The notes below the pieces were generated by a model. The model saw nothing but the letters and a program-made list of their open reading frames with translations. It did not search any database and was not told the DNA's origin. Positions 36,116 to 45,818 of a stretch of DNA of 64,000 nt are shown here, in pieces. Numbering within the stretch: position 1 is the stretch's first letter; each line of letters begins with the position of its first letter. The stretch comes from Streptomyces sp. Edi2. GTDB taxonomy: Bacteria > Actinomycetota > Actinomycetes > Streptomycetales > Streptomycetaceae. Location: assembly GCF_040253635.1 (NCBI RefSeq), contig NZ_JBEJGX010000003.1, positions 8,085,501-8,149,500 on the forward strand, in the 5' to 3' direction. The position numbers and the translations under genes are program-made.

Positions 36116-37486
36116 ATGCAGCAACGTTCCCGTGTGCTGGGCGGGGCGCTGGCCGGAGTGCTGGCCGCGGCCGGCCTCGCCACCTTCGCGCCGTGGTCCT
36201 CCCAGGCCGCCCCAGCCGGTGAAAAGACCGTCACCGCCACCCTGTTCGAGTGGAAGTACGCAGAGGTCGCCAAGGCCTGCCGCACGCAGCTGGGCCCGGC
36301 CGGCTACGGCTATGTCGAGGTCTCGCCCGCCTCGGAGCACATCCAGGGCGACCAGTGGTGGACCTCGTACCAGCCCGTCAGCTACAAGATCGCCGGACGG
36401 CTGGGCGACCGGAACGCGTTCGCCTCGATGGTCAGCGCCTGCCACGGCGCGGGCGTCAAGGTCATCGCCGACGCCGTCATCAACCACATGGCGGCAGGCG
36501 GCGGTACGGGCACCGGCGGCACCCGGTACAGCAAGTACCACTACCCGGGTTACTACCAGGACCAGGACTTCCACGGCTGCCGCAAGAGCATCTCCGACTA
36601 CACCAACCGCGACGACGTCCAGAACTGCGAACTCGTCGGGCTCGCCGACCTCGACACCGGCAGCGACCACGTCCGCACCACCATCGCCAAGTACCTTGAC
36701 GACCTGCGGTCGCTGGGCGTGGACGGCTTCCGGGTGGACGCCGCCAAGCACATCTCCGCCACCGACCTCGCCGCCGTCAAGGGCAAGATGCACGACCCCG
36801 GTTACTGGGTGCAGGAGGTCATCCACGGCGCCGGCGAGGCGGTGCAGCCCGAGGAGTACACCGGCATCGGCGATGTCGACGAGTTCCGCTACGGCACCCA
36901 CCTCAAGAGTGCCTTCCAGAGCGGCAACCTTGCGCAACTGAAGTCCGTCGCCGACGGCAAGCTCGGCAGCGACAAGGCCCGCACCTTCGTCGACAACTGG
37001 GACACCGAGCGCAACGGCTCCACGCTGACCTACAAGGACGGCGCCGCCTACACCCTCGCCAACGTCTTCATGCTGGCCTCGCCGTACGGCTCACCGAACG
37101 TCTACTCCGGCTACGAGTGGACCGACAAGGACGCCGGACCGCCCAGCGGCAGCGGCGGCTGGACCAACGAACACGCCAAGCAGGCGATCACCGGGATGGT
37201 GGGCTTCCGCAACGCGGTGGGCTCGGCGGAGCTGACGGACTGGTGGGACAACGGGGGCAGCGCCCTCGCCTTCGGCCGGGGCGGCAAGGGATTCGTGGCC
37301 CTCAACAACGGCGACGCCGAGTTGCACCAGACCTTTGCGACCTCGCTGCCGGCCGGCACGTACTGCAATGTCGTCGCCGCGGCGCCGTCCTCCTGTGAAG
37401 GGCACACGGTCACCGTCGGGAACGACGGCAAGGCGCAGCTCTCGGTCCCGGCCAAGGGAGCGGTGGCGCTGCACGTCACCCGCTGA
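36116..37486 (+). CDS. secreted alpha-amylase, GH13
   Basis: A 456-aa secreted alpha-amylase. A signal peptide ([20 protein letters not shown], cleavage near SQAAPA) precedes the barrel. GH13 regions: DAVINH (I), GFRVDAAKH (II, nucleophile Asp about 206), QEVIH (III, acid Glu about 233), and [11 protein letters not shown] (IV, with the usual Trp variant of Streptomyces amylases). There is a C-terminal all-beta domain with the [14 protein letters not shown] strands, and no starch-binding module. The ATG at 36116 follows AAGGAG. It ends overlapping the D-lactate-dehydrogenase-type gene by 11 bases, tail to tail, without room for a terminator. Confidence 0.97.
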   Translation: MQQRSRVLGGALAGVLAAAGLATFAPWSSQAAPAGEKTVTATLFEWKYAEVAKACRTQLGPAGYGYVEVSPASEHIQGDQWWTSYQPVSYKIAGRLGDRNAFASMVSACHGAGVKVIADAVINHMAAGGGTGTGGTRYSKYHYPGYYQDQDFHGCRKSISDYTNRDDVQNCELVGLADLDTGSDHVRTTIAKYLDDLRSLGVDGFRVDAAKHISATDLAAVKGKMHDPGYWVQEVIHGAGEAVQPEEYTGIGDVDEFRYGTHLKSAFQSGNLAQLKSVADGKLGSDKARTFVDNWDTERNGSTLTYKDGAAYTLANVFMLASPYGSPNVYSGYEWTDKDAGPPSGSGGWTNEHAKQAITGMVGFRNAVGSAELTDWWDNGGSALAFGRGGKGFVALNNGDAELHQTFATSLPAGTYCNVVAAAPSSCEGHTVTVGNDGKAQLSVPAKGAVALHVTR

Positions 37487-40439
37487 GGCGCGCCCCCGAA
37501 GGCAGCTCACGGGCGGGGCGGGTGGCCCGCTCCAGCGCCAGGAGGGCCGAGCAATAGCCTCGGCCCTCCGCTGCCTGGTCCATGCCGATCTCGCACATCC
37601 GGTTCGCCGACAGATACGCGTCGAAGTGCCGGGTGTTCACCTCGGCTGCTTCCTTCGCGGTGGCCGACTCCGTGAGCTCCTTGTGCAGCATCCCGCGGTC
37701 ACCGGCGAAGGCGCAGCAGCCCGCGTCGTCCGGCACCACCACCTCCCGTGCACACGCCCCGGCGACCCGGCGCAGTTGCTCCTCGGCCCCCAAGTGCTGC
37801 AGGGAACAGGTGGGATGGAGCACCGCGGAGCCGACCGTGCGCAGGATGTCCAGCCGCGGCAGCAGCTCCTCGGCGGCCCAGACCACCGAGTCGACGACCG
37901 TCAGCCCGGCGTGCAGTGCGGCATTGTCCGGCGTCAGATACGGCACCACCTCACGGCCGAGGCCCAGGGTGCACGAGGACGCGTCCACCAGCAGCGGCAG
38001 CCTGCCGCCGGCCGTCCACCCCCAGGCCGCCTCGACGATGCGGTTGGCCATCAGCACGTTGCCGCGCCGGTACCCCTTGGAGTGCCAGATGGTGGCGCAG
38101 CAGGTCCCGGCCACGTCCGACGGGATCCACACCGGCCGGCCCGCCCGCTGCGACACCGCCACCACCGCCTCGGGCAACGACGGCCCCCGGTACTCCGCGG
38201 GCTCACCGAAGATCCGGTTCACACATGCCGGGTAGTAGACCGCCGCCGCCCCGGACCTCCGTGTCGCGGGCAGCGTACGGGCCGCCGCGCCGGGCATCCG
38301 CGGGAGCCATTCGGGCACCAGGTCGGGGCGTACGGCCCTGCGGGCGGCGCGGGTCAGCGACGCCGTCAGCCGGTCGCCGAGCCGGTCGGCGGCGGCCACC
38401 GCCAGCCGTGCCGCCCGCTCGGCGGCCTTGAAGTGGCGGGCGGACCGTGCGGCGACCCACTCCTCGCGCGGCGAGTGGCGCCGGTGCCGGAAGTCCCTCA
38501 TCAGCGCGCCGGTGTCGATCCCCACCGGGCAGGCCGGCCGGCAGAGCGAGTCGCCGGCGCAGGTGTCCACCGCGTCATGGCCGTACGACTCCAGCAGCGC
38601 GGCGGTGACCGGTGAGCCCGGTGACTGCCGCGCCATCTCGCGCAGCAGCACGATCCGTTGGCGGGGCGTGGTGGTCAGATCCCCGCTGGGGCAGGCCGGC
38701 TCGCAAAAGCCGCACTCGATGCAGGGGTCGGCAGGGGCCTCGGTCTCCGGGATGGTCTTGAGCCCCCGCAGATGCGCCCGCGGATCGCGGTCGAGCAGGA
38801 TGCGCGGAGCCAGAATGCCGTGCGGATCCACGGTCTCCTTGATCCGCCACATCAACTCCGTTGCCCGCGGCCCCCATTCGAGCTCCAGGAACGGTGCGAT
38901 GTTCCGGCCGGTGGCATGCTCCGCCTTCAGCGATCCGTCGAAGCGCCGGACGGTCAGCCGGCAGAAGGCGTCCATGAAGGCGGCGTAGCGCGCCACGTCC
39001 GCCGGGTCCGCCGCGTCGAAGGCGAGCAGGAAGTGCAGATTGCCGTGTGCGGCATGGCCCGCGACCGCCGCCTCGAAGCCGTGCCGCGCCTGCAGTTCCC
39101 GCAGGGCCGTACAGGCCTCGGCGAGCCGGTCCGGCGGCACCGCGAAGTCCTCCGTGATCAGCGTCGTACCGGGCGGCCGGCTGCCGCCCACCGCGGTCAC
39201 GAACGCCTTGCGGGCCTTCCAGTAGCCGCCGATGGCCGCCGGGTCCCGGGTGAAGGCGTTGGTGACGGACGCGACCGGAGCGATCAGCTCCAGCTCCGGC
39301 AGCACCTGGGCCGCGGCCCGTTCGTACGCCTCCCGGGCGGCCTCGTCGGGCGCCCGGAACTCCACCAGCAGCGCGGCGGTCTCCCGGGGCAGCGCCGCCC
39401 AGTCGGCCGGTACTCCGGCCACGCTCACCGAGGCGCGCAGGGTATTGACGTCCATCAGCTCCACGGCCCGCGCCCCCGCCTCGTTGAACCGCGGTACGGC
39501 CGCGGCCGCGGCACTCAGCGTCGGGAAGAACAGCAGCGCGCTGGACGTGTGCCGGTCCAACGGAAGGGTGCCGAAGACCGTCTCGGCGATGAAGCCGAGG
39601 GTGCCCTCGGAGCCGACCGTCAGGCCGCGCAGGATCTCCACCGGCGTCGCGCCGTCGAGAAAGGCGTCCAGACGGTAGCCGTTGGTGTTCTTGATCCGGT
39701 ACTTGGCACGGATCCGGGCCACCAGCTCCCCGTCCGCCTCGATCTCCGCCTTGAGCGCCAGCAGGCCCGCGCACAGCGCCGGCTCGGCGTGCGCCAGTTC
39801 CGTGTCGGCGTCCGGCTGCGCGGTGTCCACGACCGTGCCCGACGGCAGGACGAGGGTGACCGAGGCCAGCGTCCGGTAGGAGTTACGGGTGGTGCCGGCC
39901 GTCATCCCGGAGGCGTTGTTGGCGACCACACCGCCCACCGTGCAGGCGACGGCACTGGCCGGATCGGGCCCGAGCAGCCGCCCGTAGCGGGCCAGGGTGG
40001 TGTTGGCGCGCAGCACGGTGGTGCCGGGCCGGATCCGGGCGCGGGCGCCGCCGTCGAGCACCTGGATCCCGCTCCAGTGCCGGCGCACGTCGACGAGGAT
40101 GTCCTCGCCCTGCGCCTGGCCGTTGAGCGAGGTCCCGGCGGCCCGGAAGACGACGTTGCGGCCCTTGCCATGGGCGTAGGAGAACACCGCGGAGATGTCG
40201 TCAAGGTCCTCGGCCACCACCACGACCTGCGGGACGAAGCGGTACGGACTGGCGTCGGAGGCGTAGCGGACCAGGTCGGAGACCTTGTGGAGCACCTTGT
40301 CGGGGCCCAGGAGCGCGATCAGTTCGCTGCGCAGCGGCTCGGGGGTGCCCAGGGCCCGCCGGTCGGCCACCCGGTCGTGCGCGGGGCTGCCGGTCGCGGT
40401 GGGGCGCAGGGCCTGTGGGTCCGGTTCCAGCAGGGGCAT
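37476..40439 (-). CDS. FAD- and [4Fe-4S]-binding dehydrogenase (D-lactate/D-2-hydroxyacid type)
   Basis: A 987-aa fused dehydrogenase. An N-terminal FAD-binding (PCMH) domain has [20 protein letters not shown] and [13 protein letters not shown] (about 120-170). An FAD-oxidase C-terminal domain contains [10 protein letters not shown] and [19 protein letters not shown]. Two ferredoxin-type Cys clusters follow, [15 protein letters not shown] (about 571-585) and [16 protein letters not shown] (about 626-641). The C-terminal CCG domains carry [13 protein letters not shown] and [10 protein letters not shown]. The order and size fit the fused D-lactate dehydrogenase (Dld) or D-2-hydroxyglutarate dehydrogenase class, which pass electrons to quinone. 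Start ATG 40439 after GGAGGAG. It is adjacent to, but not cotranscribed with, the MarR gene. Confidence 0.93.
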   Translation of the reverse strand: MPLLEPDPQALRPTATGSPAHDRVADRRALGTPEPLRSELIALLGPDKVLHKVSDLVRYASDASPYRFVPQVVVVAEDLDDISAVFSYAHGKGRNVVFRAAGTSLNGQAQGEDILVDVRRHWSGIQVLDGGARARIRPGTTVLRANTTLARYGRLLGPDPASAVACTVGGVVANNASGMTAGTTRNSYRTLASVTLVLPSGTVVDTAQPDADTELAHAEPALCAGLLALKAEIEADGELVARIRAKYRIKNTNGYRLDAFLDGATPVEILRGLTVGSEGTLGFIAETVFGTLPLDRHTSSALLFFPTLSAAAAAVPRFNEAGARAVELMDVNTLRASVSVAGVPADWAALPRETAALLVEFRAPDEAAREAYERAAAQVLPELELIAPVASVTNAFTRDPAAIGGYWKARKAFVTAVGGSRPPGTTLITEDFAVPPDRLAEACTALRELQARHGFEAAVAGHAAHGNLHFLLAFDAADPADVARYAAFMDAFCRLTVRRFDGSLKAEHATGRNIAPFLELEWGPRATELMWRIKETVDPHGILAPRILLDRDPRAHLRGLKTIPETEAPADPCIECGFCEPACPSGDLTTTPRQRIVLLREMARQSPGSPVTAALLESYGHDAVDTCAGDSLCRPACPVGIDTGALMRDFRHRRHSPREEWVAARSARHFKAAERAARLAVAAADRLGDRLTASLTRAARRAVRPDLVPEWLPRMPGAAARTLPATRRSGAAAVYYPACVNRIFGEPAEYRGPSLPEAVVAVSQRAGRPVWIPSDVAGTCCATIWHSKGYRRGNVLMANRIVEAAWGWTAGGRLPLLVDASSCTLGLGREVVPYLTPDNAALHAGLTVVDSVVWAAEELLPRLDILRTVGSAVLHPTCSLQHLGAEEQLRRVAGACAREVVVPDDAGCCAFAGDRGMLHKELTESATAKEAAEVNTRHFDAYLSANRMCEIGMDQAAEGRGYCSALLALERATRPARELPSGARLSG

Positions 40440-40471
40440 GGCGGCACTCCTCCGGTTGACTCCGCGTCAGC

Positions 40472-40984
40472 TCAATGCGGTCGGTCCGGTCGATGCGGTC
40501 GGTCCGGTCGATGCGGCAGGTCCGGTCGATGCGGCCGGTCCGGATCGTCGACCAGGGTGGACAGCAGACCGCCGAGCACCTCGCGCTGATCGGCGGTCAG
40601 GGGGGCCAGGATCTCCTCCGCCGCGGCCCGCCGCGCGCTGCGCAACGCGCGCAGCGTGGAACGGCCGGTGTCGGTCAGCTCGATCCGTACCACGCGGCGG
40701 TTGGCCGGATCCGGTACCCGGCGCACCGCGCCATGCGCCTCCAGTGCGTCCACCAGGGTGGTCACCGCCCGGGGCACCACCTCCAGCCGTTCGGCGAGGT
40801 CGGCCATCCGCGGCGGGGTGTCGCGGTAGTGGTCGACGATCCGCAGCAGCCGGGACTGGGCGGGGGTGAAGACGAGGTCCAGGTGCTCCAGGTGGTGTTT
40901 CTGGGCGCGGTGCATCCGGCGGGTCAGCCGTACCAGTTGCTCGGCGAGGTTGGTGGTGCTGACCGTCGGCTCGGGGGAGGGCAT
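40472..40984 (-). CDS. MarR-family transcriptional regulator
   Basis: A 170-aa MarR regulator with the winged HTH (PRMADLAERLEVVPRAVTTL, about 60-79) and wing RVPDPANRRVVRIELTDTG (about 90-108), followed by dimerising helices. Its C-terminus (about 148-170) is a repeated HRPDRP peptide encoded by four 18-bp DNA repeats. This is unusual and may be recent. It is divergent from the ABC exporter at 41242, the usual regulator-target arrangement. A clear inverted repeat lies just upstream of its own start. Start ATG 40984, with only a weak ribosome binding site. Confidence 0.92.
   Translation of the reverse strand: MPSPEPTVSTTNLAEQLVRLTRRMHRAQKHHLEHLDLVFTPAQSRLLRIVDHYRDTPPRMADLAERLEVVPRAVTTLVDALEAHGAVRRVPDPANRRVVRIELTDTGRSTLRALRSARRAAAEEILAPLTADQREVLGGLLSTLVDDPDRPHRPDLPHRPDRPHRPDRPH
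40474..40545. repeat. four tandem 18-bp copies at a gene end
   Basis: Units of 18 bp, typified by GATGCGGTCGGTCCGGTC, begin at 40474, 40492, 40510 and 40528. They encode the C-terminal HRPDRP repeats of the MarR protein and reach the stop codon. Confidence 0.9.
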
Positions 40985-41015
40985 GGCGCGAGGATAGCGG
41001 ATGGCAGGACTTAAT

Positions 41016-41040
41016 TCATTGTGAGCATAGGTAACAATGA
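41016..41040. promoter_or_regulatory. MarR operator candidate
   Basis: TCATTGT (41016-41022) and ACAATGA (41034-41040) form a perfect 7-bp inverted repeat around an 11-base spacer, in an AT-rich island 32 bases upstream of marR and 200 bases upstream of the exporter. The geometry (about 25 bp, palindromic, AT-rich) is that of MarR operators. It probably overlaps both promoters. Confidence 0.75.
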
Positions 41041-41141
41041 GCTAAGCTCCACGATGCTCGTCCCGTATCCGGCCGTTCGAAATCCGGCCCGTCCGTAGTG
41101 CCGGTCCCGTCAGCGGCTCCTGCTCGTCCGTAGGCCCGGCC

Positions 41142-41176
41142 CCGACCGTGGCTCCGGCGCCGACCGTGGCTCCGGC
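41142..41176. repeat. two 17-bp direct repeats in the exporter leader
   Basis: CCGACCGTGGCTCCGGC occurs at 41142-41158 and again at 41160-41176, 18 bases apart. It lies in the untranslated leader of the exporter gene; a CGTCCGTAG motif also recurs nearby (41125-41133 and 41197-41205). Confidence 0.8.
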
Positions 41177-41241
41177 CCCGTCCGAAGTTCCCGCCCGTCC
41201 GTAGTTCCGCCCCGTGAAATCCGCACCCCTCGAAGGAGCCC

Positions 41242-43059
41242 ATGCGCAGCGACGAACCCCAGTGGACCCCACCGCCGAAGGACCCTGAAACGCCGGTCCA
41301 GCTGCGGCGGATCCTCGCGCTCTTCCGCCCCTACCGCGCCCGGCTGGCCCTCGTCGGCCTGCTCGTCGGCGCCTCCTCGCTGGTCTCGGTCGCCTCTCCC
41401 TTTCTCCTCCGCGAGATCCTGGACGTGGCGATACCCGGCCGGCGCACCGGCCTGTTGACCCTGCTCGCCCTCGGCATGATCGCCACCGCCGTCACCACCA
41501 GCGTCTTCGGCGTGCTGCAGACCCTGCTGTCCACCACCGTCGGCCAGCGCGTCATGCACGATCTGCGCACCGCCGTCTACGCCAAACTCCAGCAGATGCC
41601 GCTGGCCTTCTTCACCCGCACCCGCACCGGCGAGGTCCAGTCCCGGATCGCCAACGACATCGGCGGGATGCAGGCCACGGTCACCTCCACCGCCACCTCC
41701 CTGGTCTCCAACCTGACCTCCGTCATCGCCAGCGTGTGTGCGATGCTCGCCCTCGACTGGCGGCTGACCGTCGTCTCGCTGCTGCTGCTTCCGCTCTTCG
41801 TCTGGATCAGCCGCCGGGTCGGCAACGAACGCAAGAAGATCACCACCCGGCGGCAGAAGCAGATGGCCGCGATGTCCGCGATGGTCACCGAATCCCTCTC
41901 GGTCAGCGGCATTCTGCTCGGCCGCACGATGGGCCGCGCCGACTCCCTCACCAAGAACTTCGCCGATGAGTCCGAGCGCCTGGTCGACCTGGAGGTCCGC
42001 GCCAACATGGCCGGCCGCTGGCGGATGGCCACCATCGGGATCGTCATGGCCGCCATGCCCGCACTGATCTACTGGGCGGCGGGCCTGGTCCTCCAGCTCG
42101 GCGGCCCGGTCTTCTCCCTCGGCACCCTGGTCGCCTTCGTCTCGCTCCAGCAGGGCCTGCTGCGGCCGACCGTCTCGCTGCTGTCCACCGGCGTGCAGAT
42201 GCAGACCTCGCTGGCGCTCTTCCAGCGCATCTTCGAGTACCTCGATCTGCCGGTCGCCATCACCGAGCCCGCCGAGCCGGTCCGCCTCCCGGCGCCCCGC
42301 GGCGAGATCCGGTTCGAGAACGTCCGCTTCTGCTACGACCCCGAGGCCGCTCCCACCCTCGACGGCATCGACCTGACCGTCCCGGCCGGCGGCAGCCTCG
42401 CCGTCGTCGGCCCCACCGGCAGCGGCAAGAGCACCCTGAGCTACCTCGTACCGCGGCTCTACGACGTGACCGGCGGCCGGGTCAGCCTCGACGGCACGGA
42501 CGTCCGTGACCTCGACTTCGACACCCTCGCCCGGTCGGTCGGCGTGGTCTCCCAGGAGACCTACCTCTTCCACGCCTCGGTCGCCGACAACCTCCGCTTC
42601 GCCAAGCCCGACGCCACCGACGACGAGATCGCCCGAGCCGCCAGGGCCGCCCAGATCCACGACCACATCGCCGCCCTCCCCGACGGCTACGACACCCTCG
42701 TCGGCGAGCGCGGCCACCGCTTCTCCGGCGGCGAGAAACAGCGCCTCGCCATCGCCCGCACCATCCTGCGCGACCCGCCCGTCCTCGTCCTGGACGAAGC
42801 GACCAGCGCCCTGGACACCCACACCGAACACGCCGTACAGCAGGCCATCGACGAGCTGTCCGCGGGCCGTACCACTCTCACCATCGCGCACCGCCTCTCC
42901 ACGGTCCGCGACGCGGACCAGATCGTCGTGCTGGACGCCGGCCGGATCACCGAGCGCGGCACCCATGACGAACTGCTCGCCGCCGACGGGCACTATGCAG
43001 CGCTGGTACGGCGTGACGCACACCTCACTCCCGCGGACGATCAGATGATGGCCCCGTAA
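41242..43059 (+). CDS. ABC multidrug-type exporter, homodimeric
   Basis: A 605-aa ABC exporter with a fused membrane domain (about 35-330) and ATPase. Walker A GPTGSGKST (about 391), Q-loop VVSQETYLFHASV, signature FSGGEKQRLAIART (about 494), Walker B VLVLDEATSALD (about 515) and H-loop IAHRLST are all canonical, so it should form two equal ATP sites. The ATG at 41242 follows GAAGGAG. It is divergent from marR and very likely repressed by it, a layout seen for drug- or toxin-inducible efflux pumps. The substrate is unknown. Confidence 0.95.
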   Translation: MRSDEPQWTPPPKDPETPVQLRRILALFRPYRARLALVGLLVGASSLVSVASPFLLREILDVAIPGRRTGLLTLLALGMIATAVTTSVFGVLQTLLSTTVGQRVMHDLRTAVYAKLQQMPLAFFTRTRTGEVQSRIANDIGGMQATVTSTATSLVSNLTSVIASVCAMLALDWRLTVVSLLLLPLFVWISRRVGNERKKITTRRQKQMAAMSAMVTESLSVSGILLGRTMGRADSLTKNFADESERLVDLEVRANMAGRWRMATIGIVMAAMPALIYWAAGLVLQLGGPVFSLGTLVAFVSLQQGLLRPTVSLLSTGVQMQTSLALFQRIFEYLDLPVAITEPAEPVRLPAPRGEIRFENVRFCYDPEAAPTLDGIDLTVPAGGSLAVVGPTGSGKSTLSYLVPRLYDVTGGRVSLDGTDVRDLDFDTLARSVGVVSQETYLFHASVADNLRFAKPDATDDEIARAARAAQIHDHIAALPDGYDTLVGERGHRFSGGEKQRLAIARTILRDPPVLVLDEATSALDTHTEHAVQQAIDELSAGRTTLTIAHRLSTVRDADQIVVLDAGRITERGTHDELLAADGHYAALVRRDAHLTPADDQMMAP

Positions 43060-43207
43060 GTGACCCGCGGGTAAGGTCGAACGCGCGGCGGCCAGTTCAC
43101 TGGTCGGGGTGGCCGCCGCACCCACTCCCCGGCCGCCGGGCCTGCGGATTGCGGCACGCGCTGCCCTTCCTGCCCTGCCTTCGTCCGTCCGATCAGGGGA
43201 GTCCTCC

Positions 43208-43612
43208 GTGACAGCCGACGACCGTTCCGCCCGCGCGCTGGCCCGTCTGCTCGCGGGGATGGGGACCCTCCACTTCCTCGCCCCGAAGCCGTTCGACGCG
43301 ATCGTGCCCCGGCAACTGCCCGGCAGCCCCCGCACCTGGACGTACGCCAGCGGGGTCGCCGAACTCGCGGTCGCCGCCGCCGTCGCCCTGCCGCGCACCC
43401 GCCGGGCCGGCGCGCTGGCCGCGGCCGGCCTGTTCGCCGCGGTCTTCCCGGCCAACCTCAAGATGGCCCACGACTCGCGGCACCGCCCCGCCCCGCTCAA
43501 GGCCGTGGCCTACGCGCGGCTGCCCGGCCAGCTCCCGCTGATCGGCTGGGCCCTGCACACCGCCCATACCGCCCACGCGGCCCGCGAGACCACACCCGCA
43601 CGGCGTCGGTAG
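43208..43612 (+). CDS. DoxX-like membrane protein
   Basis: A 134-aa small membrane protein with about four hydrophobic segments: residues 8-25, 45-65 (SGVAELAVAAAVALP), 70-90 and 105-120. It carries the P-x-x-F-x-x-I-V-P motif near residue 25, as in the DoxX family. Its function is unknown; related proteins partner oxidoreductases. The start is GTG 43208, thirteen bases after AGGGGAG; longer frames begin in the preceding gap. It is followed after 17 bp by the ASCH-domain gene on the same strand. Confidence 0.75.
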   Translation: MTADDRSARALARLLAGMGTLHFLAPKPFDAIVPRQLPGSPRTWTYASGVAELAVAAAVALPRTRRAGALAAAGLFAAVFPANLKMAHDSRHRPAPLKAVAYARLPGQLPLIGWALHTAHTAHAARETTPARRR

Positions 43613-43629
43613 CGCCTACGCTGCGTGGC

Positions 43630-44127
43630 GTGACCACGCACCAGGACCACCAGGATTATCAGGACTACCGGGACCACCACGGTTACCTGGATCTCCCGCA
43701 GTTCGAGCTCGGCTTCCCCGGGCCGTTGCGCGACCAGCTGGTCTCCGCGGTGCTCTCCGGAGCCAAGACCGCCACGACCGGTCTGCTGACCGAGTACGAG
43801 CGGGACGACGAGCCGCTGCCGTCCGCCGGTCAGCGGTCGGTCGTACCCGACTCCGCCGGCCGGCCGGTGGCCGTGATCGAGGTGACCGGGGTACGGGTGG
43901 TGCGCCTGGCAGAGGCCGACCGGGCGCACGCGCAAGACGAGGGCGAGGGCCACACCACGGTGGCCGCCTGGCGCGCCGCTCACGAGGCCTTCTGGCACGG
44001 CCCGGACGTGCGCACCGCACTCGGGGACCCGGAATTCACCGTCGACGACGACACCCTGGTCGTGCTCGAACGGTTCCGGATCGTCGAGCGTCTGGAGAGC
44101 AGGAGAGCTTCCGCTCAAGAGCGGTGA
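43630..44127 (+). CDS. ASCH-domain protein
   Basis: A 165-aa protein with an ASCH domain (RNA-binding-like fold). Visible are QLVSAVLSGAKTATTGLL, which matches the ASCH GxKxxT segment, and VVPDSAGRPVAVIEVTGVRV. It ends with HTTVAAWRAAHEAFWHGP and the DDTLVVLERFRIVERL strand. The N-terminal 20 residues are a His/Asp/Tyr repeat (HQDHQDYQDYRDHHGYLD), probably a DNA-repeat product. The GTG at 43630 has no strong site. The family includes nucleotide-modifying and RNA-related proteins, and no specific role is shown here. Confidence 0.85.
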   Translation: MTTHQDHQDYQDYRDHHGYLDLPQFELGFPGPLRDQLVSAVLSGAKTATTGLLTEYERDDEPLPSAGQRSVVPDSAGRPVAVIEVTGVRVVRLAEADRAHAQDEGEGHTTVAAWRAAHEAFWHGPDVRTALGDPEFTVDDDTLVVLERFRIVERLESRRASAQER

Positions 44128-44178
44128 GGCGGACGTAGCGAGGTCAGGCAGACGTAGCGAGGTCGGGCGGACGTAGGG
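44128..44178. repeat. 19-bp tandem repeat right after the ASCH stop
   Basis: Units of 19 bp (GGCGGACGTAGCGAGGTCA and a near copy) begin at 44128, 44147 and 44166, the last one truncated. They begin immediately after the ASCH stop codon. Confidence 0.85.
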
Positions 44179-44311
44179 CCGTACCGCACGCCGGGGCGCC
44201 CGCCGGGTGCTCCCACGGGTGCCCGCCAAACCGGCCCGCCGTGGAGTCATCGCCGGTACGGTGGACCTCCGCCACGGGCCTGCGCCCGTCTCTTCGGATT
44301 GCGAGAGTCCG

Positions 44312-44896
44312 ATGAACCAGATTGCAGCAGACACTTATCTGGCCGCGGCGGTGGTGGTGCACGATGCTCGTGTGCTGATCGTGCGCCGTAGCTACCGCGA
44401 GCGTTTTCTGCCCGGCGCGTGGGGCGTGCCGTGCGGCAAGCTCGATCGAGGGGAGTCCGCCGAGAGCGGTGCCCTGCGCGAGCTGAAGGAAGAGACCGGG
44501 ATTCTCGGCACCATCGTCGCGCACACCGGATCCTCCGGCTTCCTGAGCGACTATCAGGGCCGCCGGGTCCACAACCACCAGGACAACTTCATCGTCCGCC
44601 CCCTGACGCTGGATGTGGTCCTGCCCAGCACGGATCAGGCCTATGCCTGGGCACGGCCCGCCGAGCTGGCCGGGATCGGGGTGGACGCCTACAACCTCGG
44701 GGTGATCCGCCAGGCACTCGGCGGCCGGCTCGACGCCGCGGGTATCCGTGCCCTGACGGCCCGCTTCGAGCGCCTGGCGCCGGCCCCTTTCAGTAGCCCA
44801 AAGAGCCTGCCAGGGAGTCGAGTTCGGCAAGGTAGACGGCCGGTGACAGCGGAGTCTTGGGTGGCGGATCCGCCCGCTCGGCGCCGCCGGCCCTGA
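44312..44896 (+). CDS. NUDIX hydrolase
   Basis: A 194-aa NUDIX pyrophosphohydrolase. The NUDIX box, GKLDRGESAESGALRELKEETGI, fits G-x5-E-x7-R-E-U-x-E-E-x-G-U (about 46-68). VVVHDARVLIVRR and RERFLPGAWGVPCGK precede it. It probably acts on a nucleotide-linked diphosphate. The last 35 residues (SLPGSRVRQGRRPV..) are outside the fold and come from DNA overlapping the convergent cupin gene by 107 bases. Start ATG 44312 (MNQIAADTYL) is best by homology; the ribosome binding site is weak. Confidence 0.87.
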   Translation: MNQIAADTYLAAAVVVHDARVLIVRRSYRERFLPGAWGVPCGKLDRGESAESGALRELKEETGILGTIVAHTGSSGFLSDYQGRRVHNHQDNFIVRPLTLDVVLPSTDQAYAWARPAELAGIGVDAYNLGVIRQALGGRLDAAGIRALTARFERLAPAPFSSPKSLPGSRVRQGRRPVTAESWVADPPARRRRP

Positions 44897-45575
44897 GGGC
44901 GCCGCCGGTCAGGACCCCGCCGCCGTCGGGGGCGGCGCCGCCCCCGGCGACGGTGCCCCTGACGCCGCCGCTGTTCCTGACGTAGACATCGGTCACCGAC
45001 CGCTGCGGGGCGGTCTCCAGGAACAGCGTCACCGTCGGCTCGTCGCTCACCACCCGGTGCAGCGTATGGGCGGCCAGGCCGTAGCTCCGGCCGGGGCCGT
45101 ACCGCTCCGTGCACATGAGCCGCAGGCGTGCGTCCCCGACCCGTCGGAGCCGCCAGGCGCCGCCGGGGCCGTCGATCGTCTCCCGGTAGGCGGTCGCGGG
45201 CACGCCGTTCGCGGCCGTTTCGTAGCACTCCATCCGGACGCTGCCGCGCACCACCGCCGAGGCGATCGCGCACCGGTGGTTGTGGATGTCCTCGGGGGCC
45301 CCGCCGGCCCTGCCGTGCCAGAAATGCACCCGCAGCATGAACCGCGGGGCGCCGGCCAGCAGCAACAGTTTGTCGAAGCCCAGTACATGACGGTACGAGA
45401 GCCGGGCGCACTCCGCCAGGTCCAGATCGCCGGCGGCTAACCGGCGCGCCAGCGGACCGAGCGTGTCCGGGTGCGCCAGCCGGGCGGTCACCGCGCGTGC
45501 CGACTCGGGCGACGGCGGCCCCGGTCCGCCGCCCAGCCGTTCCGCCAGCAGCCGACGGGCTTCCTCGATCTGCAT
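44790..45575 (-). CDS. cupin-like protein (cysteine-dioxygenase-like core)
   Basis: A 261-aa protein whose middle (about 85-190) has the features of a cupin: MLRVHFWHGRAGG, EDIHNHRCAIASAVVRGSV with two metal-site His, and later HTLHRVVSDEPTVTLFL with another His. This is like the 3-His cysteine-dioxygenase/cupin layout. The N-terminal 70 residues form an Arg/Leu-rich helical region. The C-terminal 60 residues are Gly/Pro-rich and low complexity, overlapping the NUDIX gene. Start ATG 45575 follows GAGGAG by nine bases; earlier in-frame starts add low-quality sequence. The reaction is not determined. Confidence 0.72.
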   Translation of the reverse strand: MQIEEARRLLAERLGGGPGPPSPESARAVTARLAHPDTLGPLARRLAAGDLDLAECARLSYRHVLGFDKLLLLAGAPRFMLRVHFWHGRAGGAPEDIHNHRCAIASAVVRGSVRMECYETAANGVPATAYRETIDGPGGAWRLRRVGDARLRLMCTERYGPGRSYGLAAHTLHRVVSDEPTVTLFLETAPQRSVTDVYVRNSGGVRGTVAGGGAAPDGGGVLTGGALRAGGAERADPPPKTPLSPAVYLAELDSLAGSLGY

Positions 45576-45818
45576 GAGTCCGACTCCTCTTCGCCGCCGC
45601 CGACCGTTCCGCCGCTGCTCATCGCACCCTTGGCTCTTCGGGCCGACCCGAGCGCCCGACCCGATCAACCCCAGTTCGGTCACCCCCGGTTCGACGAGTC
45701 CAGCTCGATCACCCTGACTCGACCAGCCCGCCCCTGGCCCGTCACCGCCATGAGCGTCATCGCGCCCCGGGTGGCCCGGCCCCGCCTCTCGCACCCCCGG
45801 GGAAGTAGCGCCGTCGCC

